Translations under genes and position numbers: made by a program
Assembly (NCBI GenBank): GCA_001773255.1
Contig: MEWF01000007.1
Span: forward strand, 2,122 to 13,087
DNA from: a candidate division WWE3 bacterium RIFOXYC2_FULL_42_13
Lineage (GTDB): Bacteria > Patescibacteriota > WWE3 > UBA101185 > UBA10185
Length of the DNA: 10,966 nucleotides
Direction: 5' to 3'
Shown here: positions 1 through 4,767 of the stretch, piece after piece
Layout of the letters: every line of letters starts with the position of its first letter
Position numbering within the stretch: position 1 is the first letter of the stretch
The notes under the pieces: generated by a model
The model's input: the letters and a program-made list of their open reading frames with translations, nothing else
What the model was told of the DNA's origin: nothing
Database searches by the model: none

Positions 1-124
1 CTGATGACGCCTTTTGGTAAACCGGTGTTTTTAATAACCGAGGGCAGTTTTGTGAGAGTCCTCATACATTTAATTGTAAGGAATATTGGGGAGGAAATAA
101 ACAGAAAGGGAGTAGCTCGTACAG

Positions 125-373
125 CTACCTATACACGCCCTGTCTGTGCGCAATGGTTACGATAAAAACTTTCCTTTCCTTTTTGTTTATATAATAGAGT
201 ATTCTATAGGGCCAGGCTCTCAAAGATCTTATTTCCGAAAGTTTTCCCGCCAACTTTTTTCCTTCCGTAGGATATTTTTCAAGTAGAAGAAGTTTGTTCC
301 TTATTTTTATTTGATCTGATTTTTGAAAATGTTCGTATTGTCTTAATGCGTTTGGGGTAACGATAACCTGCAT
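125..373 (-). CDS. RelE/ParE-family toxin of a type II toxin-antitoxin pair
   Basis: This 82-residue protein has the size and layout of a RelE/ParE-fold toxin. An N-terminal strand (QVIVTPNALRQYEHF) leads into two helices, then the strand-rich C-terminal half with S-L-R-A-W-P-Y-R-I-L-Y-Y (about residues 50-61) and the closing I-A-H-R-Q-G-V-Y-R, which is typical of the family. RelE members cut mRNA at the ribosome, while ParE members poison gyrase. The sequence does not decide between them, although the YefM-like partner favours the mRNA-cleaving side. It starts at ATG 371-373, only 6 bp after the antitoxin stop, so the two are co-transcribed, antitoxin first. No convincing Shine-Dalgarno is visible, so translation may be coupled to the antitoxin. 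Confidence 0.88.
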   Translation of the reverse strand: MQVIVTPNALRQYEHFQKSDQIKIRNKLLLLEKYPTEGKKLAGKLSEIRSLRAWPYRILYYINKKERKVFIVTIAHRQGVYR

Positions 374-379
374 AAAAAC

Positions 380-634
380 TTACTCTAAATCAGAGAGAAG
401 GACGCCTTTTCTTTTTTTAGCTTGATTCAACCCTTTTATTATACTGTCTTTAGCTCCTGGTATAGAAAGCACTTCGGCAGTTTCTTCAAGAGCTTCTAAC
501 TCCTCTGAATTTACCAAAGTAGCTTTGGGCTGCCCATTGACTGTAATCACCACTCTGTCTGACGTGGTGCTTACTTTACGGATTATTTCAGGAAATGTTG
601 CTCTGGCATTTGATAATGAAATCAATTTATCCAT
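380..634 (-). CDS. YefM/Phd-family antitoxin
   Basis: The protein is clearly related to YefM/Phd antitoxins. The N-terminal part (K-L-I-S-L-S-N-A-R-A-T-F-P-E) is the DNA-binding dimer region. V-V-I-T-V-N-G-Q-P-K-A-T-L-V is the central strand pair, and L-E-A-L-E-E-T-A-E-V-L matches the L-E-E-T-A helix of YefM. The lysine-rich C-terminus would wrap the toxin. The reading frame stays open up to a TTG at 659-661. I prefer ATG 632-634 (84 residues) because the extra nine residues are encoded by operator and -10 sequence, and because the predicted transcription start falls on this ATG. It should repress its own promoter, alone or with the toxin. Confidence 0.88.
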   Translation of the reverse strand: MDKLISLSNARATFPEIIRKVSTTSDRVVITVNGQPKATLVNSEELEALEETAEVLSIPGAKDSIIKGLNQAKKRKGVLLSDLE

Positions 635-640
635 ATCAGT

Positions 641-669
641 AATGTACATAGTTATGTACAAAGTGTCAA
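641..669 (-). promoter_or_regulatory. Toxin-antitoxin promoter with two TGTACA operator boxes
   Basis: On the minus strand a perfect -35 TTGACA (664-669), a 17-bp spacer and a -10-like TACATT (641-646) lie just before the antitoxin ATG at 634, only 6 nt from the -10. Transcription would begin at or next to the ATG, giving a leaderless mRNA. Within the spacer and -10 sits a perfect inverted repeat, TGTACATA-GT-TATGTACA (643-660). It contains two TGTACA boxes with centres 12 bp apart. TGTACA is the known core recognised by E. coli YefM and YefM-YoeB, so this is very likely the autoregulatory operator. Confidence 0.8.
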
Positions 670-750
670 TATACGGAAATTCTATTGGTGAGCCATCTGT
701 CAGGATGTGCGAATTGTTTTAGTCGTTGCTTAGGGCTACCTGCTGTGTTT

Positions 751-1572
751 TCAAAGATTACAGGTATAGGAGGATAGGCGCTTCCTAATCTCAATATTTT
801 TTGAAGGGTATTCTAATCCTCTAAACATTCTCAGTATATATTCATTACTGCAAAAAACAATATCAGGGCTGAAAAAGTATCTAGCTATATTGTAATTAGT
901 GTTTTTATTTTGTAAGAACGTTGCCTTAAGAGAACCATCTTGTTCGTGTAAAACCTCGGTGAAATGTTTTAATCCACAAAATTGTGGGTCTATAAACTCA
1001 CTAAATTTATTTGAATCAATGTATCCAGATAAATAGTCATCGATTGTGGCTATAACATTCTCGGAATTTGCTTTTTCGCCATACTCTATCCCCCTAGTAT
1101 CCTGTCCGTATTCTTTTATGTGTTCGTCACCCCGGCTAAAATAACTTGTCATCTGTCCTACGGAGCTGTAGACACTACCTTTTTTTGTAATTTGTGGGTA
1201 TCTGCTAGTTAAAGGGGTATCTTCAAAATATCGAATATTCTGGTTTAAGAAAATGAATGAGGAGTTAACACTAGCAATTTTTCTAAACTTATCTATAATT
1301 TCTTTTCTCGATATTCTGCTGTTTTCGTGCCAAATCTTAATAATACTGATATTTCTTGAGGCTATAGTAACATTTTCAATTAAAAACCGCTCTTCAGAAA
1401 CACTAGGTAACTTACCTTCAAAAGCTATACCAAGTACGCCCCCAGACCTTGAATACAAATACCCCCCCATCTCCTCTTTAGTGTATAAGCTTTCCAAAGC
1501 TAGCATGTATTTATTAACAATATTCGAAATATCAAATCGCTCATTTCTAATTAGTGATAAGGATATAGTCAT
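751..1572 (-). CDS. Unrecognised protein, third gene of the RiPP cassette
   Basis: I do not recognise this 273-residue protein. It has no signal peptide, no membrane segment and no obvious protease (HExxH, GxSxG), ATP-grasp, YcaO or radical SAM motif. It has three cysteines (199, 241, 271), one of them in the last three residues, and mixed-charge sequence suggesting a soluble alpha/beta protein. It begins 59 bp after the peptide gene on the same strand. The start at ATG 1570-1572 is supported by a strong GGGAGG Shine-Dalgarno (1581-1586), 8 nt upstream. That site lies inside a terminator-like hairpin, so expression is probably reduced or regulated relative to the peptide. Its place in the operon suggests a role tied to the modified peptide, such as further modification, binding or immunity, but this is inference. 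The sequence is AT-rich compared with the maturase gene. Confidence 0.8.
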   Translation of the reverse strand: MTISLSLIRNERFDISNIVNKYMLALESLYTKEEMGGYLYSRSGGVLGIAFEGKLPSVSEERFLIENVTIASRNISIIKIWHENSRISRKEIIDKFRKIASVNSSFIFLNQNIRYFEDTPLTSRYPQITKKGSVYSSVGQMTSYFSRGDEHIKEYGQDTRGIEYGEKANSENVIATIDDYLSGYIDSNKFSEFIDPQFCGLKHFTEVLHEQDGSLKATFLQNKNTNYNIARYFFSPDIVFCSNEYILRMFRGLEYPSKNIEIRKRLSSYTCNL

Positions 1573-1578
1573 AAAAAT

Positions 1579-1613
1579 GCCCTCCCATAAGAAAGTATAT
1601 CTTATAAGAGGGC
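1579..1613 (-). terminator. Attenuator-like hairpin hiding the downstream ribosome binding site
   Basis: In the minus-strand RNA, positions 1613-1600 (GCCCUCUUAUAAGA) pair with 1592-1579 (UCUUAUGGGAGGGC) along all 14 positions. Two of the pairs are U-G wobbles, and the loop is 7 nt. The stem is followed at once by AUUUUUAU (1578-1571), so the element has the form of an intrinsic terminator placed 19 nt after the peptide gene. The 3' arm contains the GGGAGG Shine-Dalgarno of the downstream gene, and the ATG starts within the U-tract. It should therefore both lower read-through and block translation of the third gene, leaving the peptide transcript most abundant. Confidence 0.72.
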
Positions 1614-1631
1614 TTAAAGAAACGGATACGC

Positions 1632-1877
1632 CTAATCACAATCATCGTCGACAATCGGGGTGCATTGAATGCAATCTCCACAGTCGCGACAATCTTTACA
1701 ATCACTGCAGTCGTCATCAATCACAGGTGTACATTGGATGCAGTCGCCACAGTCGTCACAATCCTTACAATCTTTGCAATCCCGACAGTCTCTGCAGTCG
1801 TCAACACACTCTCGGCATTCTGCGCCTGTATCAGTAGAGCCGGCGACATGTATCCCTATTTTACTTAAAGCAGTCAT
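1632..1877 (-). CDS. Cys-Asp repeat RiPP precursor peptide
   Basis: This 81-residue peptide has 17 cysteines. Residues 1-20 (MTALSKIGIHVAGSTDTGAE) lack cysteine and form a short leader. The rest is cysteine every third residue in runs: C21, C24; C28 to C49 (eight); C57 to C72 (six); C80. Thirteen cysteines directly follow Asp, two follow Glu and two follow Gln (I-Q-C). A 23-residue unit repeats (35-57 and 58-80), each copy ending G-D-C-I-Q-C-T-P, then V-I or I-V, then D-D-D-C. The ATG overlaps the maturase stop (ATGA, 1874-1877) and has a GAGAGGG ribosome binding site. Modification of small Cys-rich peptides encoded beside radical SAM/SPASM enzymes is well established (sactipeptides, ranthipeptides, Cys-Asp thioethers made by QhpD and PapB). 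Thioether links are the likeliest product. A metal-binding, metallothionein-like role is an alternative. Confidence 0.9.
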   Translation of the reverse strand: MTALSKIGIHVAGSTDTGAECRECVDDCRDCRDCKDCKDCDDCGDCIQCTPVIDDDCSDCKDCRDCGDCIQCTPIVDDDCD

Positions 1878-3217
1878 GTTGCCCTCTCTTTTTTTCTACG
1901 GATCTTTCGGCCTTCATATAGAAGGATTGACGGTAGGATGCGCTTCATTAAATTACACATTACTGATGGTTTCCCAAAAGTACCTGCGTTCATCGCTAAA
2001 ACTACGCATCCTCCACAACAGATATTCTTCCAAATACAGGTTAAGCACTCACCTCCTTCCAGGATCATATCTTGCCTATTGGAGAAACTCAATATGCTGC
2101 TCTTATCTGTGACCAGACCCATTGGTTTATCTACAGTCATCTGACAAAAGCAAATACCTGCATCAGGATCCACCGCAAAGTAGTTTGAGCCACCCCCACA
2201 GATACGGGTTCTGCCACCGGTGAATTGAATTCCGTTGAAGCTCAATCGCGGTAGTTCGCCGTCGTGCAGAAGACATACTTTTTGTAGAAACGCTACCATT
2301 TCATTGGCAACATGTTCCACATTCATCTTCAAACCCACTTCCTGCTCGTAGTCTCTGGATAGGCTTAGGCTTAGCGTTAGACCCTTCCCTTTCACATAAG
2401 TCATTAGTTCCCACAAACCCTCAACATTCGTATCTGATACAGTTGTGAGTATTGTAGGTTTGACACCGGAGCTAAGCAGGAATTCAATACCATCCAGCAC
2501 TTGCTGAACACTTGTCCGCCCGTCTGCATATTTCCTTGCATTGTTGAAATCTCCAAGTCCGTCCAGGGATACCATGACCGAAAAAGCTTCGTCTTTGAGA
2601 AACTTAGCTTTTTCTTCAGTCACTAAGGTACCGTTGGTGATTATCGCCAAATGGATTTTTACACCAAGTGGTAGTAACACAGCTCTCGCCTGATTCATCA
2701 GATAGGAAATAATCTTTACATCAACGAGCGGTTCGCCTCCTGCAAACTTTAGCTCAATTTCCTTTATCTGAAAAGTTTCTGTATCCGTCTTTAATGCATT
2801 AACGATTACATCGCAGGCTTCTTTGGATAAGCGCCGTTTACCCTTGTGAACGTAGCAGTAATCGCAGCGCAGATTACAGGTGTCCGTAACATGGATCCAA
2901 AGTGCAATTGACTTCGGCTTTTTGGGTGCGGAGAAAGTTTTCGTTTTTCCCCTGTCTGCAAAAAGTCCCTGATCTGTGAAGTACGCCATCACTGCCTGTA
3001 CGGTTTCTTCCCATTCCAGAGATTGTGAGGTATTGATTATTTCCTCAACAGCTCTACCGCTTTCAAGAAACTTATACACCTGTAGTGCAACACCGGATAG
3101 AACAAAAGCTTTGCCGGAGCCGTAAGGACTGTAGATCACCGCCTCGCCATTTGAGAGGCTTAACTTAGTGTGACCTGCCTTGTCCAATAACAGCCCCTGA
3201 TAAGTCAAGTCTGCCAT
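1874..3217 (-). CDS. Radical SAM/SPASM peptide maturase with N-terminal recognition domain
   Basis: This 447-residue protein should use S-adenosylmethionine and iron-sulfur clusters to cross-link the adjacent Cys-rich peptide. Residues 1-90 resemble a PqqD-like RiPP recognition element (V-A-L-Q-V-Y-K-F-L-E-S-G...E-E-I-I). The radical SAM core follows, with the C-x3-C-x2-C cluster at C114, C118 and C121 (TDTCNLRCDYCYVHKGKRR), G-G-E-P at 160-163, T-N-G-T at 194-197 and a V-S-L-D-G strand near 216-220. The C-terminal SPASM domain has C340, C356/C358, then C391-x2-C394-x5-C400-x3-C404 exactly as in the family, and C421, enough for two auxiliary clusters. The basic tail is R-K-I-R-R-K-K-E-R. The start is fixed by AAGGAGAGG 8 nt before the ATG. 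The gene overlaps the precursor by four bases, implying translational coupling. The exact bond type cannot be read from the sequence. Confidence 0.93.
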   Translation of the reverse strand: MADLTYQGLLLDKAGHTKLSLSNGEAVIYSPYGSGKAFVLSGVALQVYKFLESGRAVEEIINTSQSLEWEETVQAVMAYFTDQGLFADRGKTKTFSAPKKPKSIALWIHVTDTCNLRCDYCYVHKGKRRLSKEACDVIVNALKTDTETFQIKEIELKFAGGEPLVDVKIISYLMNQARAVLLPLGVKIHLAIITNGTLVTEEKAKFLKDEAFSVMVSLDGLGDFNNARKYADGRTSVQQVLDGIEFLLSSGVKPTILTTVSDTNVEGLWELMTYVKGKGLTLSLSLSRDYEQEVGLKMNVEHVANEMVAFLQKVCLLHDGELPRLSFNGIQFTGGRTRICGGGSNYFAVDPDAGICFCQMTVDKPMGLVTDKSSILSFSNRQDMILEGGECLTCIWKNICCGGCVVLAMNAGTFGKPSVMCNLMKRILPSILLYEGRKIRRKKERAT

Positions 3218-3261
3218 AGTTACCTCTCCTTTTTCACTAGATGTTGTGGATTGTTAGCGTA

Positions 3262-3290
3262 GTTATAGCATGTAGAAGCCTCTGTATCAA
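3262..3290 (-). promoter_or_regulatory. Promoter of the RiPP operon
   Basis: On the minus strand, -35 TTGATA (3285-3290) and -10 TATAAC (3262-3267) each match the sigma-70 consensus at five of six positions, with an ideal 17-bp spacer. The predicted start near 3255 leaves a leader of about 38 nt that ends in a strong Shine-Dalgarno before the maturase ATG at 3217. It is the only good promoter I see for the three RiPP genes. No operator-like inverted repeat is visible in or around it. Confidence 0.72.
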
Positions 3291-3408
3291 ATATGTTTGG
3301 TCGTATTATTATTAAAGAAAAATTTTGGATAAAATATAATATTATTGATAGTTACAAAAATACCATTTTTATATTGTAACCACGCTACTGCGATTACCCC
3401 TGAGTATT

Positions 3409-3492
3409 TGGTGGGCGAGAGAGGACTCGAACCTCCAATCCTTTCGGAACACGGTTCTAAGCCGTGCGCGTATGCCATTCCGCCACTCGCCC
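3409..3492 (-). tRNA. tRNA-Leu (anticodon UAG), CCA encoded
   Basis: Reading the minus strand, the acceptor stem is GGGCGAG (3492-3486) paired with CTCGCCC, followed by discriminator A (3412) and an encoded CCA (3411-3409). The D-arm is GCG-loop-CGC. The anticodon arm is CACGG-CTTAGAA-CCGTG with anticodon TAG at 3457-3459. The long variable arm (TCC-GAAA-GGA) marks a class II tRNA. The T-arm is GGAGG-TTCGAGT-CCTCT. Anticodon UAG and the long variable arm both indicate leucine (CUA codons). It sits at the edge of the RiPP cassette, with the cassette on its 3' side, the usual side for elements integrating at tRNA genes. Confidence 0.95.
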
Positions 3493-3494
3493 AC
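3459..3494 (-). repeat. 36-bp direct repeat, copy inside tRNA-Leu
   Basis: A 36-bp stretch covering the tRNA from two bases before its 5' end to the first anticodon base occurs again, identically, at 3558-3593 in the same orientation. The repeat ends inside the anticodon loop. Confidence 0.92.
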
Positions 3495-3533
3495 GAAATC
3501 TGCTCTTTTATTTGTTAAAGGTCTTCAGTTTTA

Positions 3534-3591
3534 CACGGCTTACGTTAGGGTAAACTAAAGCCGTGCGCGTATGCCATTCCGCCACTCGCCC
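3534..3591 (-). pseudogene. Decayed 5' half of a second tRNA-Leu
   Basis: The minus strand from 3591 reads an intact acceptor 5' strand (GGGCGAG) and D-arm plus the 5' side of the anticodon stem, identical to the functional tRNA-Leu 99 bp downstream. Beyond CACGGCTT (3565-3558) it diverges. A 16-nt loop is followed by AAGCCGTG (3541-3534), which closes an 8-bp stem that keeps the CACGG/CCGTG anticodon pairing. No T-arm or 3' acceptor strand follows, so it cannot be a working tRNA. It is the remnant of a tandem duplication or of a recombination event in the anticodon loop. It lies between a TATAAT box and the real tRNA, so it is probably transcribed as the tRNA leader. Confidence 0.75.
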
Positions 3592-3593
3592 AC
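3558..3593 (-). repeat. 36-bp direct repeat, second copy
   Basis: This stretch is identical to 3459-3494 in the tRNA-Leu gene. It is the part of the duplicated tRNA 5' half that shows no change. Confidence 0.92.
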
Positions 3594-3603
3594 TAACTTT
3601 CAT

Positions 3604-3609
3604 ATTATA
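3604..3609 (-). promoter_or_regulatory. Likely -10 box for the tRNA-Leu transcript
   Basis: A perfect TATAAT on the minus strand lies 12 nt before the 5' end of the tRNA remnant and points toward the tRNA-Leu gene. No good -35 is found 16-18 bp upstream, so the call rests on the -10 and its position. Confidence 0.45.
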
Positions 3610-3652
3610 TCAGCACGGATAGTAGAAGAATAATAAAAAGCCGGGGAAAATG

Positions 3653-4048
3653 CTATCTTGTCAGAGACTTGTACATAAACCAAATAAATATTAATGACAT
3701 AAAAACCAATAGCCCGATGTAAATTTCCAACGCATCTAGAGCCATTTCGTCGTTCGGGTAGGACACCGCATCTTTAGTCCTGAGCCTCTTGATGAGCCTT
3801 TTTGCCTGTTCGGTATTTTTTTGGAGGTATTTTCTCGCAAGGAATGCCGGTAGTGTCATCCCCAGAGACATAACTAAAACAATAGGCATCAAAATCTCCA
3901 ATGTGGCAGCCCTGCTGTTATCTATGAGTTTGTTTTCCGGCATAACCGCAACTAATACAACTGCGAGGATAGGCATCGATAGGAACAAACTCCTATTAAG
4001 TCCTGACATGTGGTTTTTACTAAATAACCAGTAGAAAAAACTATTCAT
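3653..4048 (-). CDS. Small membrane protein with three predicted helices
   Basis: The 131-residue protein has hydrophobic segments at about 20-36 (FLSMPILAVVLVAVMP), 49-69 (EILMPIVLVMSLGMTLPAF) and 105-126 (YIGLLVFMSLIFIWFMY). A basic cytoplasmic-type loop (K-R-L-I-K-R-L-R-T-K, 83-92) lies between the second and third, followed by an acidic patch. I recognise no family and no catalytic motif. It lies downstream of the terminator that ends the lysozyme-like genes. It has its own -10-like TATACT (4055-4060) 6 nt before the ATG and no Shine-Dalgarno, so it is probably a separate, leaderless transcript. The function is unknown. Confidence 0.65.
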   Translation of the reverse strand: MNSFFYWLFSKNHMSGLNRSLFLSMPILAVVLVAVMPENKLIDNSRAATLEILMPIVLVMSLGMTLPAFLARKYLQKNTEQAKRLIKRLRTKDAVSYPNDEMALDALEIYIGLLVFMSLIFIWFMYKSLTR

Positions 4049-4054
4049 TAATAA

Positions 4055-4060
4055 AGTATA
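4055..4060 (-). promoter_or_regulatory. -10 box for a leaderless transcript of the membrane protein
   Basis: TATACT on the minus strand is followed by exactly 6 nt (TTATTA) and the ATG at 4048. No Shine-Dalgarno fits between. The -35 region is weak. Confidence 0.45.
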
Positions 4061-4088
4061 GTACGTTTTCTCAAGATGAGTATAAAGA

Positions 4089-4112
4089 AAGGGCGGTAGT
4101 TAAACCGCCCTT
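4089..4112 (-). terminator. Intrinsic terminator after the lysozyme-like genes
   Basis: A perfect 9-bp inverted repeat, AAGGGCGGT and ACCGCCCTT, has a 6-nt loop and is GC-rich in its core. In the minus direction it is followed by TCTTTATA, which with the last TT of the stem gives a short U-rich run. It lies 16 bp after the stop of the 190-residue gene at 4129 and ends that transcription unit. Confidence 0.82.
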
Positions 4113-4128
4113 CCTATTCAATATTCAA

Positions 4129-4701
4129 TTAAATTTGTCCTTCCAGCGTTTCCATCCTGCTATAGAAGTAGTTAACTCCGTTCAGCCAGTTGACATGGTT
4201 AGGAGGGGTGTAGATCGGCGCTATTTCACGGGGAGTATCAAATCCCTTAGAAACATAGTTTTCAGCCAATCCTTTACCCACCGTTTCGATTGCCTCGTCA
4301 AACGAAGCAAAAGCAATATGGGTAGTTCCGTAAATGCCCCACCCGAAAGGGTTATATGATTCGGGAATTATCCGCTTACCGCAGGTCGACTCCATACATG
4401 AAATGGCCGGCAGCAAACGATAATCTAACCCGTACTTATCAGCAACTTCGATAAATTTCTTTGCATTAGGTTTCAGAGGTGATTTTAAGTCTTCGAAGAA
4501 GGCCGTTAGAACCTCTTCCCTGTTAACCTTTTTATACTCGACAGTTACTTTAACCAAGGACGTGTCGGCCTGACCGGAAGGTGCTAAAATCCTACCGTTT
4601 GCCTCAGCCCTGGTGGAGATCATTCCCCCTAGTACCGCAATAGCGTAGACTAGCGCGGAAAAGACTATGACCGTCGGTTTAAACCGAGGCTTTGTCCACA
4701 T
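4129..4701 (-). CDS. Membrane-anchored lysozyme-fold protein (short paralogue)
   Basis: The protein has 190 residues. An N-terminal hydrophobic segment (about 10-30, VIVFSALVYAIAVLGGMIS) would anchor it or act as an uncleaved signal, with the rest outside. Residues 78-188 form a lysozyme/transglycosylase-like domain. E104 in S-C-M-E-S-T-C-G-K is the likely catalytic acid, and N117-P-F-G-W-G-I-Y-G supplies the conserved cleft motif. C102 and C107 flank the glutamate and could form a disulfide outside the cell. A T-P-P motif near 165 is shared with the neighbouring paralogue. The likely role is cutting or binding peptidoglycan or another surface glycan. The fold assignment comes from motif spacing only. 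A promoter with TTGACG and TAGAAT boxes lies directly upstream, and a terminator follows. Confidence 0.72.
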   Translation of the reverse strand: MWTKPRFKPTVIVFSALVYAIAVLGGMISTRAEANGRILAPSGQADTSLVKVTVEYKKVNREEVLTAFFEDLKSPLKPNAKKFIEVADKYGLDYRLLPAISCMESTCGKRIIPESYNPFGWGIYGTTHIAFASFDEAIETVGKGLAENYVSKGFDTPREIAPIYTPPNHVNWLNGVNYFYSRMETLEGQI

Positions 4702-4711
4702 ACAAACGATA

Positions 4712-4739
4712 ATTCTACCACATTCAGCTTACCCGTCAA
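4712..4739 (-). promoter_or_regulatory. Promoter of the short lysozyme-like gene
   Basis: On the minus strand -35 TTGACG (4734-4739) and -10 TAGAAT (4712-4717) each match five of six consensus bases, with a 16-bp spacer. The -10 ends 10 nt before the ATG at 4701, so the mRNA would have only about 3 leader bases, in effect leaderless. Confidence 0.65.
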
Positions 4740-4767
4740 ATACTATAGGATTGTTCTGAGAAGGGGA

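Noticed and set aside
112..128. Small inverted repeat (GTAGCT/AGCTAC, 5-nt loop) at the toxin stop, as a terminator for the toxin-antitoxin transcript.
   Set aside because: The stem is only 6-7 bp and not GC-rich, and the following minus-strand sequence (CTCCCTTTCTG) is not a proper U-tract.
1..165. Plus-strand frame open from the window edge to TAA 163-165, as if the 3' end of a gene entering from the left.
   Set aside because: 54 open codons can occur by chance. The stretch has no motif I recognise and overlaps 41 bp of the toxin on the opposite strand. It could be real, but it needs sequence left of the window.
1635..1820. CRISPR-like or simple tandem DNA repeat opposite the peptide gene.
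   Set aside because: Repeats are of 3-codon and 23-codon period, diverged at silent sites and explained by protein repeats. There are no uniform repeats or unique spacers.
1253..2112. Long plus-strand frames opposite the peptide and third gene, including Gln-Ser rich and Thr-Ile rich translations.
   Set aside because: They are reverse-strand shadows of the Cys-Asp codon repeat. They have no plus-strand start signals and unnatural composition.
3287..3478. A 63-codon minus-strand ORF.
   Set aside because: Its first 24 or so codons are antiparallel-free translation of the tRNA-Leu gene itself and the rest covers the RiPP operon promoter. It is a typical false ORF.
3615..3652. A possible terminator after the three-helix membrane protein (T-rich minus strand near 3635).
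   Set aside because: There is a T-run, but no stem longer than about 3 bp precedes it.
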